Assembly (NCBI GenBank): GCA_963772265.1
Contig: CAVYWS010000009.1
Location: 62,001-126,000 of the forward strand
Origin: Mayfieldus sp963772265
Lineage (GTDB): Bacteria > Actinomycetota > Thermoleophilia > Solirubrobacterales > 70-9
Length of the DNA stretch: 64,000 bases
Direction of reading: 5' to 3'
Under the pieces are notes generated by a model that ran no database searches, was not told where the DNA came from, and was given only the letters and a program-made list of their open reading frames with translations. A program made the position numbers and the translations under genes. Position 1 is the first letter of the stretch; every line of letters starts with the position of its first letter. Below are positions 1 through 8,454 of this stretch, in pieces.

Positions 1-207
1 GGCAGCGGTGCCGCGGGCAAGCGCCAGGTCCAGCGCATGGTCGGGACGCTGCTCGGGCTGCCCGAGCCTCCGGTTTCCGACCACGCGGCGGATGCGCTGG
101 CGGTGGCGATCTGCCACGGAGGCGGAATTCCCTCGGAGGCCGATATCTCGGTCCGCCGCGTGCCCAAGGTCGGCGAAGCCGGGGTCGCGGAGAACGTGCA
201 GCGATGA
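1..207 (+). CDS. ruvC: Holliday junction resolvase RuvC, 3' end (5' cut by window edge)
   Basis: Only the last 68 residues are present. The frame opens at base 1 and ends in TGA at 205-207. The visible part carries the RuvC C-terminal block with a K-x-Q-V-x-R-M-V stretch followed by the DHAADALAVAICH segment, which holds the last conserved Asp of the RNase H-like fold. RuvC cuts Holliday junctions symmetrically as a dimer, working with RuvAB. The stop overlaps the ruvA start as ATGA (204-207), so the two are translationally coupled. The identification is firm because of the motif and because ruvA and ruvB follow; the N-terminal catalytic residues cannot be checked here. Confidence 0.93.
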   Translation, partial: GSGAAGKRQVQRMVGTLLGLPEPPVSDHAADALAVAICHGGGIPSEADISVRRVPKVGEAGVAENVQR

Positions 208-800
208 TCGCCGCGGTACGGGGCGAGGTCCTGGTCCGCCGTCCGGACCACGTCGTCATCGACGCCGGCGGCGTCGGCTACCGGCTGGCGGTCTCGGCCG
301 AGACCCTGAAGTCGGTTCCGGCGACCGGGCGCGAGGGCTTCCTTCACGCCGAGCTGATCGCCCGCGACGACTCGCTCGCCCTCTACGGCTTCGCCTCCGA
401 GGAGGAGCGGGACCTGTTCCGGCAGCTGATCTCGGTCAGCGGCGTCGGGCCCAAGGTCGCGGTCGCGGTCCTCGGCGGCGGCGCCACCCGGGACCTGCTA
501 CGGGCGATCGCCGGCGGAGACGCGAAGCGCTTTCAGGCCGTTCCGGGTATCGGCAAGCGAACCGCGGAGCGGATCATCGTCGAGCTGCGCGAGAAGGTGG
601 CCGGAGAGCTGGAGGAGGCGATCGCGATCGGCGCCGAGCAGGGCGGCGACCCGCGCACGCTGGCCCGCGACGGCCTCGTCGGCCTCGGCTACACCCCCGC
701 CGAGGCGGAGCAGCTGCTCAGCGACGCCGCTGGCGAGGAGCCCGAGGAGATGATCGCGGCGGCACTGCGCCGCGCTGGAGAGGCGAGGTCGGCGGCGTGA
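204..800 (+). CDS. ruvA: Holliday junction branch migration protein RuvA
   Basis: A 198-residue protein of normal RuvA length. It starts MIAAVRGEV, has the N-terminal OB-like domain (about residues 1-64), then helix-hairpin-helix signatures including LISVSGVGPKVAVAVL and FQAVPGIGKRTAERIIVEL (about residues 72-128), and a C-terminal three-helix domain (from about 145) that contacts RuvB, with the typical LGYTPAEAEQLL segment. RuvA tetramers bind the four-way junction and load RuvB rings. The ATG lies in the ruvC stop (ATGA), and the TGA at 798-800 overlaps the ruvB GTG, so ruvCAB is one coupled unit. No anomaly seen. Confidence 0.97.
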   Translation: MIAAVRGEVLVRRPDHVVIDAGGVGYRLAVSAETLKSVPATGREGFLHAELIARDDSLALYGFASEEERDLFRQLISVSGVGPKVAVAVLGGGATRDLLRAIAGGDAKRFQAVPGIGKRTAERIIVELREKVAGELEEAIAIGAEQGGDPRTLARDGLVGLGYTPAEAEQLLSDAAGEEPEEMIAAALRRAGEARSAA

Positions 801-1885
801 GCGCAGGTGGCGAGCTTCCCGAGATCGACGGCAAGCGGATCAAGATCCTCGCCGATGAGGGCGCCGACGCCGAGCCGCGGGTGCAGGACGCTCAGGCCGG
901 CGGAATCGACGAGGAGCTCGATCGCTCGCTGCGGCCGCCGACGCTCGAGGACTTCGTCAACCAGGAGCAGGTCACCGAGCAGCTGGGGATCTTCATCGAG
1001 GCGGCGCGCCGCCGCGGCGAGCCGCTCGACCACGTCCTGCTCGCCGGGCCGCCCGGGCTCGGCAAGACTTCGCTCGCCTGCATCGTCGCCGCCGAGCTCG
1101 AGGTGCCGCTGGTACAGACCGCCGGCCCGGCGCTGGAGCGAAAGGCGGACATCGCCGCGTTCCTGACCGCGCTCGAGCCGGGCAGCGTCTTCTTCATCGA
1201 CGAGATCCACCGCCTCGGCCGCGCCGTCGAGGAGACCCTCTATCCGGCGATGGAGGACTTCCGGCTGCCGGTCGTGCTCGGCCAGGGGGCCGGGGCCCGC
1301 ACCGTCACCCTGCCGCTGCCGCCGTTCACGCTGATCGGCGCGACCACCCGCAGCGGCCTGCTGACGACCCCACTTCGCGACCGCTTCGGGGTCGTTCACC
1401 GGCTCGAGCACTATTCGCCCGAGGACCTGGCGCGGATTGTCGAGCGCTCGGCGGGAATCCTCGAGATCGACGTCGAGCCCGCCGGCGCGGTGGCGATCGC
1501 CGAGCGCTCGCGGGGCACGCCACGGGTCGCCAACCGGCTGCTGAGGCGGGTCCGCGACTTCGCCCAGGTCAAGGGCGAGGGCGCCGTGACGCCGCCGGTC
1601 GCCGAGGCGGCGCTGGAGATGCTCGAGGTCGACCTCGCCGGCCTCGACCGCCACGACCGCATCCTGCTCGAGGCGATCGCGAGCAAGTTCAACGGCGGGC
1701 CGGTCGGGCTCTCGACTCTTGCCGTGGCGGTTGGCGAGGAGGAGGACACGATCGAGGACGTGCTCGAGCCCTACCTACTGCAGCAGGGGCTGATGAAGCG
1801 CACCCCGCGGGGAAGGGTCCTCACCCAGCGGGCCTTCGAGCATCTCGACATCCCGGTGCCCGAGGGTGCCGCGACTCTCTTCTAG
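797..1885 (+). CDS. ruvB: Holliday junction branch migration ATPase RuvB
   Basis: A 362-residue AAA+ motor driving branch migration on RuvA-bound junctions. Visible motifs are Walker A GPPGLGKT (residues 84-91), Walker B DEIH (135-138), sensor 1 IGATTRSG, the arginine-finger region TTPLRDRFG, and a C-terminal winged helix ending GRVLTQRAFEHLDI. The frame stays open far upstream, but the GTG at 797 is chosen because it overlaps the ruvA stop (GTGA), gives the usual RuvB length, and removes non-homologous sequence that only mirrors ruvA in another frame. The first ~45 residues are acidic and poorly conserved, as is usual for RuvB N-termini. Confidence 0.96.
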   Translation: MSAGGELPEIDGKRIKILADEGADAEPRVQDAQAGGIDEELDRSLRPPTLEDFVNQEQVTEQLGIFIEAARRRGEPLDHVLLAGPPGLGKTSLACIVAAELEVPLVQTAGPALERKADIAAFLTALEPGSVFFIDEIHRLGRAVEETLYPAMEDFRLPVVLGQGAGARTVTLPLPPFTLIGATTRSGLLTTPLRDRFGVVHRLEHYSPEDLARIVERSAGILEIDVEPAGAVAIAERSRGTPRVANRLLRRVRDFAQVKGEGAVTPPVAEAALEMLEVDLAGLDRHDRILLEAIASKFNGGPVGLSTLAVAVGEEEDTIEDVLEPYLLQQGLMKRTPRGRVLTQRAFEHLDIPVPEGAATLF

Positions 1886-1954
1886 CAACCGGCCGAAGCG
1901 GCGTGAATTGGCGCCGGACCTGGACGGTTCGGGCTTTCGGCGGGGCGCAATTTG

Positions 1955-1960
1955 TAGCCT
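1955..1960 (+). promoter_or_regulatory. Putative -10 box for the zinc-ribbon/PAS gene
   Basis: TAGCCT lies 9 nt before the ATG at 1970, in the 84-nt gap after ruvB. No clear -35 is visible. The spacing suggests a very short or absent leader, as at many other starts in this window. Confidence 0.4.
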
Positions 1961-1969
1961 GTTCCCAGC

Positions 1970-2458
1970 ATGCCGTTTTTCATCTGCCCCAACTGCGGCA
2001 ACCGCGAGCTCAGCGGCGACCGCAACTCCGGTTTCAGCGCCCGACCGAAGGGCTGCTCGAAGTGCGGGTTCGGTTTTCTCTTCGAGCTGCTCGACGACTA
2101 CTACCCGGCCCCCAACGCGGCCTTCTTCGTCTGTGACAAGGAGGGTCGCGTGATCGGCGCCGGGCGGGGAAGCTTCGAGCTGACCGGACTTGCCGAGGAC
2201 CAGGTGATGGGCAGGCCGGTCAAGGAGGTGCTGGGGCTGCAGTGGCTCGAGGAGGGCGACGGGGGCGAGGAGGCCGACACCAACGGTGACGGCTTCACCG
2301 ACCCGATCGAGACATCTCTGGAATGGGGCGTGCGCTCGCTCGGCAAGCGCGTCTCGGTCAACGCCGAGGGAGACCTGCCGGCGGAGGCGGTCGCCGACGT
2401 GTTCCCGGGCTACGACGAGGACGGCGGGCTGCTGATCGTTCTCACGCCCGACTCCTAG
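1970..2458 (+). CDS. Zinc-ribbon and PAS-like domain protein of unknown function
   Basis: A 162-residue protein. The N-terminus carries two CxxC pairs (C6, C9, C29, C32) that would form a zinc ribbon. It is followed by a PAS-like segment (about residues 48-105) with the order FFVCDKEGRVIGAGRGSFELTG and then LAEDQVMGRPVKEVLGL, as in PAS sensor folds. The C-terminal part is acidic (DTNGDGFTD) and ends in a hydrophobic strand. There is no output domain, transmembrane segment or signal peptide, so it is probably a cytosolic sensor or adaptor. It sits 84 nt after ruvB and 5 nt before secDF, probably co-transcribed with secDF. I do not recognise a named family for the whole protein. Confidence 0.75.
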   Translation: MPFFICPNCGNRELSGDRNSGFSARPKGCSKCGFGFLFELLDDYYPAPNAAFFVCDKEGRVIGAGRGSFELTGLAEDQVMGRPVKEVLGLQWLEEGDGGEEADTNGDGFTDPIETSLEWGVRSLGKRVSVNAEGDLPAEAVADVFPGYDEDGGLLIVLTPDS

Positions 2459-2463
2459 GGGAC

Positions 2464-5400
2464 ATGGGCGGACGACGCCGCAACATCTTCGTCCTGCTGT
2501 TCGTGCTCGGCCTGCTCGTCGTCTCGGCGCTGGTCATCGTGGAGCGCAAGACGCAGCTCGGCCTCGACCTTCGCGGCGGCGTCGAGCTGATCTACGAGGG
2601 CCGGCCGACCCCGCAACAGCCGGAGGTCACGGGAGAAGCGATCGACCGCTCGATCGACATCATCCGTGAGCGGATCGACGCCTTCGGCGTCGCCGAGCCG
2701 GAGATCTCGCGGCTGGGGACCGACGAGATCAGCGTCGGCCTCCCCGACGTCAAGAACGCCGCCCGGGCGGCCGACCAGGTCGGGACCACCGCCCAGCTCT
2801 ACTTCTATGACTGGGAGCCGAACCTGCTTGGACCGGCGCGCCAGATCGCCGGCACGCCCGGCGTTGCGCCGCCACCGGACCCGCTGCTGGCCCTCCAGAA
2901 GACGTGGCGTCGGGCCCACCGCGACCCGACCGACATCCTCAACCAGCAGCTGATCAACGGCGGGGCCGAGCCGAACGCCTACGACGCGGCGGTGATCGCG
3001 TCCCGGCAGCCGCCGCAGCCCGACTGCAAGGACTGCACGGCGCCGGCCCGCTACTACCTGTTCGGCCGCGAGGCGCCGCACAAGCTGATCGCCGGCCCGG
3101 AGACCAAGCGCGGCGACCTGTTCGTAAGCCCGACCGGCCAGAAGCGGCCCAAGGACGGGATCGTGATCAAGGTCCCGGAGGGCACCCTCGTCGTCTCCGA
3201 GCAGCCGGTCGGCAGCGACGGCGTCTCCGTCCCTGAGGACGAGCACCCGCCGGGCTGGTATGCGATCAGGGACCGTCCTGCGGTCGCGGGGACCGACATC
3301 AAGAACCCCGAGCAGAACTTCGACCCGCAGACCAACCAACCCAACGTCACCTTCGACTTCACTGACACCGGACGGCAGGAGTTCCAGGACGTAACCCGCA
3401 AGATCGCCCAGCGGGCGGCGGCCAACTACCTGCCCAACTCGGGGATCACGCCCGACCAGGCCTCGGGCCATTTCGCGGTCGTCCTCGACAACGAGGTCGC
3501 CTCGCGGCCGATCATCAACTTCCAGGAGAACCCGGACGGGATCGACGGCCGAAACGGGGCCCAGATCAGCGGGCTTCAGGTGCAGGAGGCCCAGGACCTG
3601 GCGAAGCTGCTGAAGATCGGCGCCCTGCCGATCAACCTCAAGCTGATCAGCCAGAGCGAGGTCTCAGCGACCCTCGGCGAGCAGGCGCTGCACCAGGGCC
3701 TGCGGGCGGGCATCGCCGGCCTGATCCTGGTCGTGATCTTCCTGCTCGCCTTCTATCGCTTCCTCGGCCTGGTGGCGAGCGTCGCCCTCGGCGCCTACGG
3801 GGTGATCTTCTTCGCCCTGATCAAGCTGATCCCGATCACGCTGACGCTGCCCGGGATCGCGGGACTGATCCTCACGATCGGGGTCGCCGCCGACTCGAAC
3901 ATCGTGATCTTCGAGCGCATCAAGGAGGAGGTGCGCTCGGGGAGATCCATGCCCTCTGCGATCGCCGCGGGCTACCGCCGCGGCATCGCCACGATTATCG
4001 ACGCCAACGTGGTCACGTTGATGACCGCGTTCATCCTCTTCGTGCTCGCGACCGCGGGCGTCAAGGGGTTCGCCTTCACCCTCGGCGTCGGCACGATCGT
4101 CTCGCTGCTGACCGCGGTGGTCTTCACCCAGGCGCTGCTGAGCACGATGAGCCACTCCCGCTTCCTGCGCTCTCCGGCGGCGCTCGGCGCGAGCAGCCGC
4201 CAACGGACCCGCTGGCACTTCGATTTCATGGGGGCCAGCCGCTGGTTCTTCACGATGTCCGGAGTGATCCTGCTGGTCGGCTCGATCTCGCTGGCCACCA
4301 AGCAGCTCAACCTCGGCATCGACTTCGAGTCCGGAACCCGGATCAAGGCGACGCTGAACAAGGCGACCGACGAGGACGGGGTGCGCAGCGCCCTCGACGC
4401 AATCGGGATCAGCGACGCCGAGGTGCAGCAGGCCAACGACCCCAACTTCGGCAGCAACACCTTCCAGATCGAGAGCCGCGACCTGCAGCCGGCCGAGGTC
4501 GACAAGGCCCGCTCGACTCTTCAGTCGGACTTCGGGATCCAGCCTGACAGCTTCGAGAACCAGAGCGTCGGCCCGACCTTCGGCAAGTCGGTGGCGAGCA
4601 ACGCCGCAAAGGCGATCATCTTCTCGATCCTGCTGATCTGCGGCTACGTCGCGCTGCGGTTCCAGCCGAAGTTCGCGATCCCGGTCCTGATCGCGCTGTT
4701 CCACGACATCCTGATCACCGGCGGCGTCTATTCGCTGACCGGGCGCGAGGTGAGCAGCGGGACAGTGGCGGCCTTCCTGACCATCCTCGGCTACTCGTTA
4801 TACGACACGATCATCGTCTTCGACCGGATCCGGGAGAACATGCCGCGGATGCCGCGAGCGGCCTTCTCGCAGATCGTCAACCGCTCGATGAGCGAGGTGA
4901 TGACCCGGTCGCTGGCGACCAGCCTCTCGACTCTGATCGGCGTCACCTGCCTGCTGCTGTTCGGCGGGACGACCCTGAAGGACTTCGCCTTCGCGATGCT
5001 GGTCGGGATCGCCTCCGGAACCTACTCGTCGATCTTCATCGCCTCGCCGGTCTTGACCGCCTGGAAGGAGCGCGAGCCCGACTTCCGGGCCCGTCATGAG
5101 CGAATCGCGGCGGCCAGCCCCTCCGGGGTCGTTCCGGCGTTCGCCGAGGAGATCACGGTCGCGAAGCTGCCCGAGGTGGAAGAAGAAGAGGAGGTTGAGG
5201 AGGTCGAGGAGCCCGCGGAGGTGGCGGAGACGGCGGTCACCCCGGCCTCGAAGGAGGCCGGGCGCCGCTCGCAGGCCGAGGTGCTGCGCGAGGCCGGGTT
5301 GAGCACGAGCAGAGAGACGGATGGCTCGGGCGACGGCGCCGCGGCCGAGCCCTCCGCTGAGCAGGCCGGCCCGGACGGCGAGGGTGAGGCTGCCCCCCAG

Positions 5401-5469
5401 CGCCAGCCGCGCAGCGGCAAGAAGATGACCAAGCGCCAGCGGCGGCGCAAGCAGGGAAGGCGCAGGTGA
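2464..5469 (+). CDS. secDF: Fused protein translocase subunit SecDF
   Basis: A single 1001-residue polypeptide holds SecD followed by SecF. SecD begins with one membrane segment (about 8-26) and the D1 motif LGLDLRGGVEL, then a large exported P1 region, then membrane helices 2-6 containing GIAGLILTIGVAADSNIVIFERIKEE. SecF starts near residue 590 with its own D1 motif LNLGIDFESG and ends in the TILGYSLYDTIIVFDRIREN block. SecDF uses the proton gradient to help pull proteins through SecYEG. The ATG at 2464 is chosen because it directly precedes the first membrane helix, 5 nt after the upstream stop. The last ~140 residues form an acidic then Lys/Arg-rich cytosolic tail. Fusion is known in Bacillus but not the rule in Actinobacteria. 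Confidence 0.95.
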   Translation: MGGRRRNIFVLLFVLGLLVVSALVIVERKTQLGLDLRGGVELIYEGRPTPQQPEVTGEAIDRSIDIIRERIDAFGVAEPEISRLGTDEISVGLPDVKNAARAADQVGTTAQLYFYDWEPNLLGPARQIAGTPGVAPPPDPLLALQKTWRRAHRDPTDILNQQLINGGAEPNAYDAAVIASRQPPQPDCKDCTAPARYYLFGREAPHKLIAGPETKRGDLFVSPTGQKRPKDGIVIKVPEGTLVVSEQPVGSDGVSVPEDEHPPGWYAIRDRPAVAGTDIKNPEQNFDPQTNQPNVTFDFTDTGRQEFQDVTRKIAQRAAANYLPNSGITPDQASGHFAVVLDNEVASRPIINFQENPDGIDGRNGAQISGLQVQEAQDLAKLLKIGALPINLKLISQSEVSATLGEQALHQGLRAGIAGLILVVIFLLAFYRFLGLVASVALGAYGVIFFALIKLIPITLTLPGIAGLILTIGVAADSNIVIFERIKEEVRSGRSMPSAIAAGYRRGIATIIDANVVTLMTAFILFVLATAGVKGFAFTLGVGTIVSLLTAVVFTQALLSTMSHSRFLRSPAALGASSRQRTRWHFDFMGASRWFFTMSGVILLVGSISLATKQLNLGIDFESGTRIKATLNKATDEDGVRSALDAIGISDAEVQQANDPNFGSNTFQIESRDLQPAEVDKARSTLQSDFGIQPDSFENQSVGPTFGKSVASNAAKAIIFSILLICGYVALRFQPKFAIPVLIALFHDILITGGVYSLTGREVSSGTVAAFLTILGYSLYDTIIVFDRIRENMPRMPRAAFSQIVNRSMSEVMTRSLATSLSTLIGVTCLLLFGGTTLKDFAFAMLVGIASGTYSSIFIASPVLTAWKEREPDFRARHERIAAASPSGVVPAFAEEITVAKLPEVEEEEEVEEVEEPAEVAETAVTPASKEAGRRSQAEVLREAGLSTSRETDGSGDGAAAEPSAEQAGPDGEGEAAPQRQPRSGKKMTKRQRRRKQGRRR

Positions 5470-5473
5470 GCTG

Positions 5474-5731
5474 ATGGCGGCACTGGTCTGGTTCACGACG
5501 GGCATCGCGCTCTGGCATTTCACGGTCTTCCTTCCCGATCGCTTCTGGCAGGGAATCGTCGGCGCCTTCCTGGGTGCGGTCACGGGGGCGATGGCATCCG
5601 GTGCAGCGGCCCAGATCGCGGCCGGGCGCGGGATCGGCGACACCGATGTCGCGACGGTTTTCTACGCGCTGCCCGGGATCGCGATCGGGCTGGCGGTCGT
5701 CTACGCGATCGGCCTGCGCGAAGAGGCCTGA
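5474..5731 (+). CDS. Small membrane protein, unknown function
   Basis: An 85-residue hydrophobic protein starting 4 nt after the secDF stop. Three membrane segments can be drawn: about residues 4-22, 27-49 (glycine/alanine rich, GAFLGAVTGAMASGAAAQ) and 60-80. The gene begins ATGGCGGCACTG with a GGTGAGCTG stretch ahead of it as weak ribosome-binding sequence. Position and spacing say it is co-transcribed with secDF, but nothing in the sequence ties it to translocation. The middle segment resembles small GlsB/YeaQ-type or transglycosylase-associated membrane proteins in style only; I do not assign a family. Confidence 0.7.
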   Translation: MAALVWFTTGIALWHFTVFLPDRFWQGIVGAFLGAVTGAMASGAAAQIAAGRGIGDTDVATVFYALPGIAIGLAVVYAIGLREEA

Positions 5732-5852
5732 GAAGGCCGCGAACCGTCGCATCTCGGGGTCCTCGACCTCGCGTCTTGCTCACGCACTCTCAGTGCGCTC
5801 GCTTCGCCGCTCGGCCTGCGTTCCGCGAACTGCTCGGTTCGGGGGCCTTCTC
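5730..5852. repeat. Long imperfect inverted repeat forming a structured intergenic element
   Basis: The gap between the small membrane gene and recJ is closed by arms at 5730-5746 and 5835-5852. GAGAAGGCC pairs with GGCCTTCTC and GAACCG pairs with CGGTTC, with a 2/3-nt internal loop. Inside lies a perfect 6-bp hairpin CGCACT-CTC-AGTGCG at about 5783-5797. No open frame or U-tract is present. It could be a factor-dependent terminator, a REP-like repeat or a structured RNA; the sequence alone does not decide. Confidence 0.5.
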
Positions 5853-5880
5853 CGGGGCCAGTTGCGTCCGGGCGCGAGCT

Positions 5881-5886
5881 TAGCCT
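5881..5886 (+). promoter_or_regulatory. Putative -10 box for recJ (leaderless)
   Basis: TAGCCT is 6 nt before the recJ ATG, so transcription would start at or next to the start codon. No ribosome-binding site is visible, consistent with a leaderless message. Confidence 0.5.
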
Positions 5887-5892
5887 CGCACG

Positions 5893-8454
5893 ATGGCCGA
5901 ACCTGCCCGTGCGTACGTAGCCGAGCCTTACTCATATGCCCAAGCACGTGAGTTGGCGGAGCAGCTCGGCGTAAGCGAGCCGATCGCGGTGACCCTGGTG
6001 CGGCGCGGCTACGGCACCGTCGCCGAAGCGCGCAGCTTCCTCGCTGCCGACGAAACCCACGACCCGGAGCGCTTCGAGGGCATGGCGGAGGCGGTCGGGC
6101 TGCTTCTCGCCGCCGCGGCCGCCGGGAAGCGGATCACGATCCACGGCGACTACGACGTCGACGGGGTCTGCTCGACCACGATCCTGGTCTCGGCCCTGCG
6201 GGAGCTGGGCGCCGAGTGCGACTGGTACATCCCCGACCGGCTCGGGGACGGTTACGGGCTCAGCTCCGAGGGGGTGCGGCGGCTCGCCGCCCGCGGCACC
6301 GGGGTCCTGCTGACAGCCGACTGCGGGATCACCTGCGCCGATCAGGTCGAGGAGGCCAGGGCGGCGGGAATGGAGGTCGTGGTCACCGATCATCACTCGC
6401 TCCCCGAGCGGCTCCCCGACTGCCCGATCCTGCATCCGGTGGTCTCGGGCTACCCGTTCGAGGGGCTCTGCGGCACCGGCGTCGCCTACAAGCTTGCCTG
6501 CGCCCTGCGGGCCGCCGGAGCGAGCTCGGACGAGGAGGCCGCCGAGGCGGACCTCGATCTTGTGGCGCTGGCGACGGTCGCCGATCTGGTGCCGCTGGTG
6601 GGCGAGAACCGGGCTCTGGTGCGGCGCGGGCTGCTGGTCGCCCGCCGGGCCCGCCGCCCCGGCATGCGCGCCCTGATCGCCGCCTCGGGGTCGGACGCCG
6701 AGCGGCTCGACGAGGGCGACATGGCATTCCGCCTTGCGCCTCGCATCAACGCGGCGGGGCGTCTCTACCGGGCCGACGCCGGGGTGGAGCTGATGCTGAC
6801 CGCGGACAGCGGACGCGCCGAGGAGATCGCCGCCGAGCTCGACCGGGCAAACAACGAGCGTCGCAGCACCGAGCGTGAGGTCGAGACCGGCGCCGAGGCG
6901 GCGCGGCGCGAGCTTCCCGAGCGGCTGCGCGACGGCGCGGCCCTGGTGATCGCCGGCCAGGGGTGGCATCCGGGGGTGGTCGGGATCGTCGCCTCGCGGC
7001 TGGTCGAGCGCCATTGGCGCCCCGTGATCCTGCTCTCCGTCGACGCCGAGGGCAAGGCGCGCGGCTCGGGGCGCAGCATCCCCGGCTTCGACCTGCTGGG
7101 CGGGCTCGAGGCCTGCTCGGAGCACCTGACCCGCTTCGGCGGCCACCGCGCCGCTGCCGGGCTGGAGCTCGACGTGGGCGGGCTGGACGCCTTCCGCGAG
7201 GCGTTCATCGCCCACGCCGCCGAGCGCCTCGGGCCCGAGGACCTGACCCGCACCGAGCGCATCGACGCGCTGGTCGGGGGCGACGGGCTGGGCCTGGAGC
7301 TGGCCGAGGAGCTGCAGCGGCTGGGCCCGTTCGGGGCCGGCAACCCGGGCGTGCGGCTGATGGTCCCCTCGGCGCGGCTCGGCGACGTCAGGTCGATGGG
7401 GGACGGAAAGCACTCCCGCTTCAGCCTGCTCAGCGGCGGCGCCAGGGCACTCGGCGTCGCCTTCGATCGGCCCTCGATCCCGGTCGGCGAGCAGGAGCCG
7501 GTCGACGCGGCGGTGCGGCTCGAGGTCAACCAGTGGAACGGCTCGGTGGAGCCGCGGGTGGTGCTGCGCGAGCTCTACCGGCTCAACGGCGAGCCGCCGA
7601 CCGAGCCCGCGCACCGCTGTCGCTGTGAGGACGGCGAGTGGTGGAGCCGCTTCGACGCCGAGCTGGCTGCCGAGCTGGAGCCGTGGCCCGAGCAGGCGCT
7701 GGTCGCAGCCGGACGGATCGGCGGCGCCCGCCAGGCGACCAGGACCCGTTCCGCGGTGGCGACGATCGCCGAGCTGGTCTCCAGCGGCGAGTCGGTGCTG
7801 GCGCTCTGCGCCGACGCCTCGCGCCGCGCCGAGCTGGCCGCAGGCGCAGCCGGCCTCTCGCGGTTCGGAGCCGCTGGGGCGCTGATCGCCTGCGGTCGCT
7901 GCGGGGCTGGGGAGATCCGCGCCCTCGCCACCCGCGAGGACGGCCTGGCGCTGTCGGACTACGCCGCCCTGGCGGTCGCCCCCGAGCTGGCGCTGGGCTT
8001 CGACCACGTCGTTCTCGTCGATCCTCCGGCCTTCCCGCACCTCGCCGCTCTTGCCGCGCGGGGCTCGAGCGAGCGGCCCGGCTTCTTGCACTCGGCCTGG
8101 GGCGAGCAGGAGCGCGCCTTCGCGCTGCGGGTCCTCGATCACGAGCTCGGCCTGCGCCGGCCGCTCGCGGACCTGTTCGGGCGGATAAGCGGTGCGGCGC
8201 CGCTGCAGGGCGCCGCCCTCCGCCGGGCCCTGGCCGGGCCCGGCAACCACCCCCACGGCCCGGAGCCGGCTGCCCGCTGCGTGCGGGTGCTGGCCGAGCT
8301 GGATCTGGTCGACATGCAGGCCGGCGGTCCCGAACGCACGCTCGGGGCCGTATCCTCGGAGCAGACCGAACTGGAGCGATCGGGCGCATTCCGCGCCTAC
8401 GCCGCCCGCCTCGAGGAGGGCCAGCGATACCTCGCAAGTCTGAGACAACCGTGA
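5893..8454 (+). CDS. recJ: Single-stranded-DNA-specific exonuclease RecJ
   Basis: An 853-residue DHH-family nuclease degrading single-stranded DNA 5' to 3' in recombination and mismatch repair. The manganese-binding motifs are intact: DYDVDG (residues 86-91), TADCG (about 141-145) and DHH (166-168). They are followed by the DHHA1 segment containing GWHPGVVGIVASRL and the SGRSIPGFDL and FGGHRAAAG blocks. A substrate-binding OB domain follows to about residue 570. The remaining ~280 residues form a C-terminal extension that E. coli RecJ (577 aa) lacks and that recalls the extra domain of longer Gram-positive RecJ proteins. The start ATG follows a TAGCCT box by 6 nt. The stop overlaps the next gene's GTG (GTGA at 8451-8454). 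Confidence 0.94.
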   Translation: MAEPARAYVAEPYSYAQARELAEQLGVSEPIAVTLVRRGYGTVAEARSFLAADETHDPERFEGMAEAVGLLLAAAAAGKRITIHGDYDVDGVCSTTILVSALRELGAECDWYIPDRLGDGYGLSSEGVRRLAARGTGVLLTADCGITCADQVEEARAAGMEVVVTDHHSLPERLPDCPILHPVVSGYPFEGLCGTGVAYKLACALRAAGASSDEEAAEADLDLVALATVADLVPLVGENRALVRRGLLVARRARRPGMRALIAASGSDAERLDEGDMAFRLAPRINAAGRLYRADAGVELMLTADSGRAEEIAAELDRANNERRSTEREVETGAEAARRELPERLRDGAALVIAGQGWHPGVVGIVASRLVERHWRPVILLSVDAEGKARGSGRSIPGFDLLGGLEACSEHLTRFGGHRAAAGLELDVGGLDAFREAFIAHAAERLGPEDLTRTERIDALVGGDGLGLELAEELQRLGPFGAGNPGVRLMVPSARLGDVRSMGDGKHSRFSLLSGGARALGVAFDRPSIPVGEQEPVDAAVRLEVNQWNGSVEPRVVLRELYRLNGEPPTEPAHRCRCEDGEWWSRFDAELAAELEPWPEQALVAAGRIGGARQATRTRSAVATIAELVSSGESVLALCADASRRAELAAGAAGLSRFGAAGALIACGRCGAGEIRALATREDGLALSDYAALAVAPELALGFDHVVLVDPPAFPHLAALAARGSSERPGFLHSAWGEQERAFALRVLDHELGLRRPLADLFGRISGAAPLQGAALRRALAGPGNHPHGPEPAARCVRVLAELDLVDMQAGGPERTLGAVSSEQTELERSGAFRAYAARLEEGQRYLASLRQP

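Noticed and set aside
8..796. Long open frame extending ruvB upstream to base 8
   Set aside because: It overlaps ruvC and ruvA in another frame, is arginine/glycine-rich and has no family features; GTG 797 gives normal RuvB.
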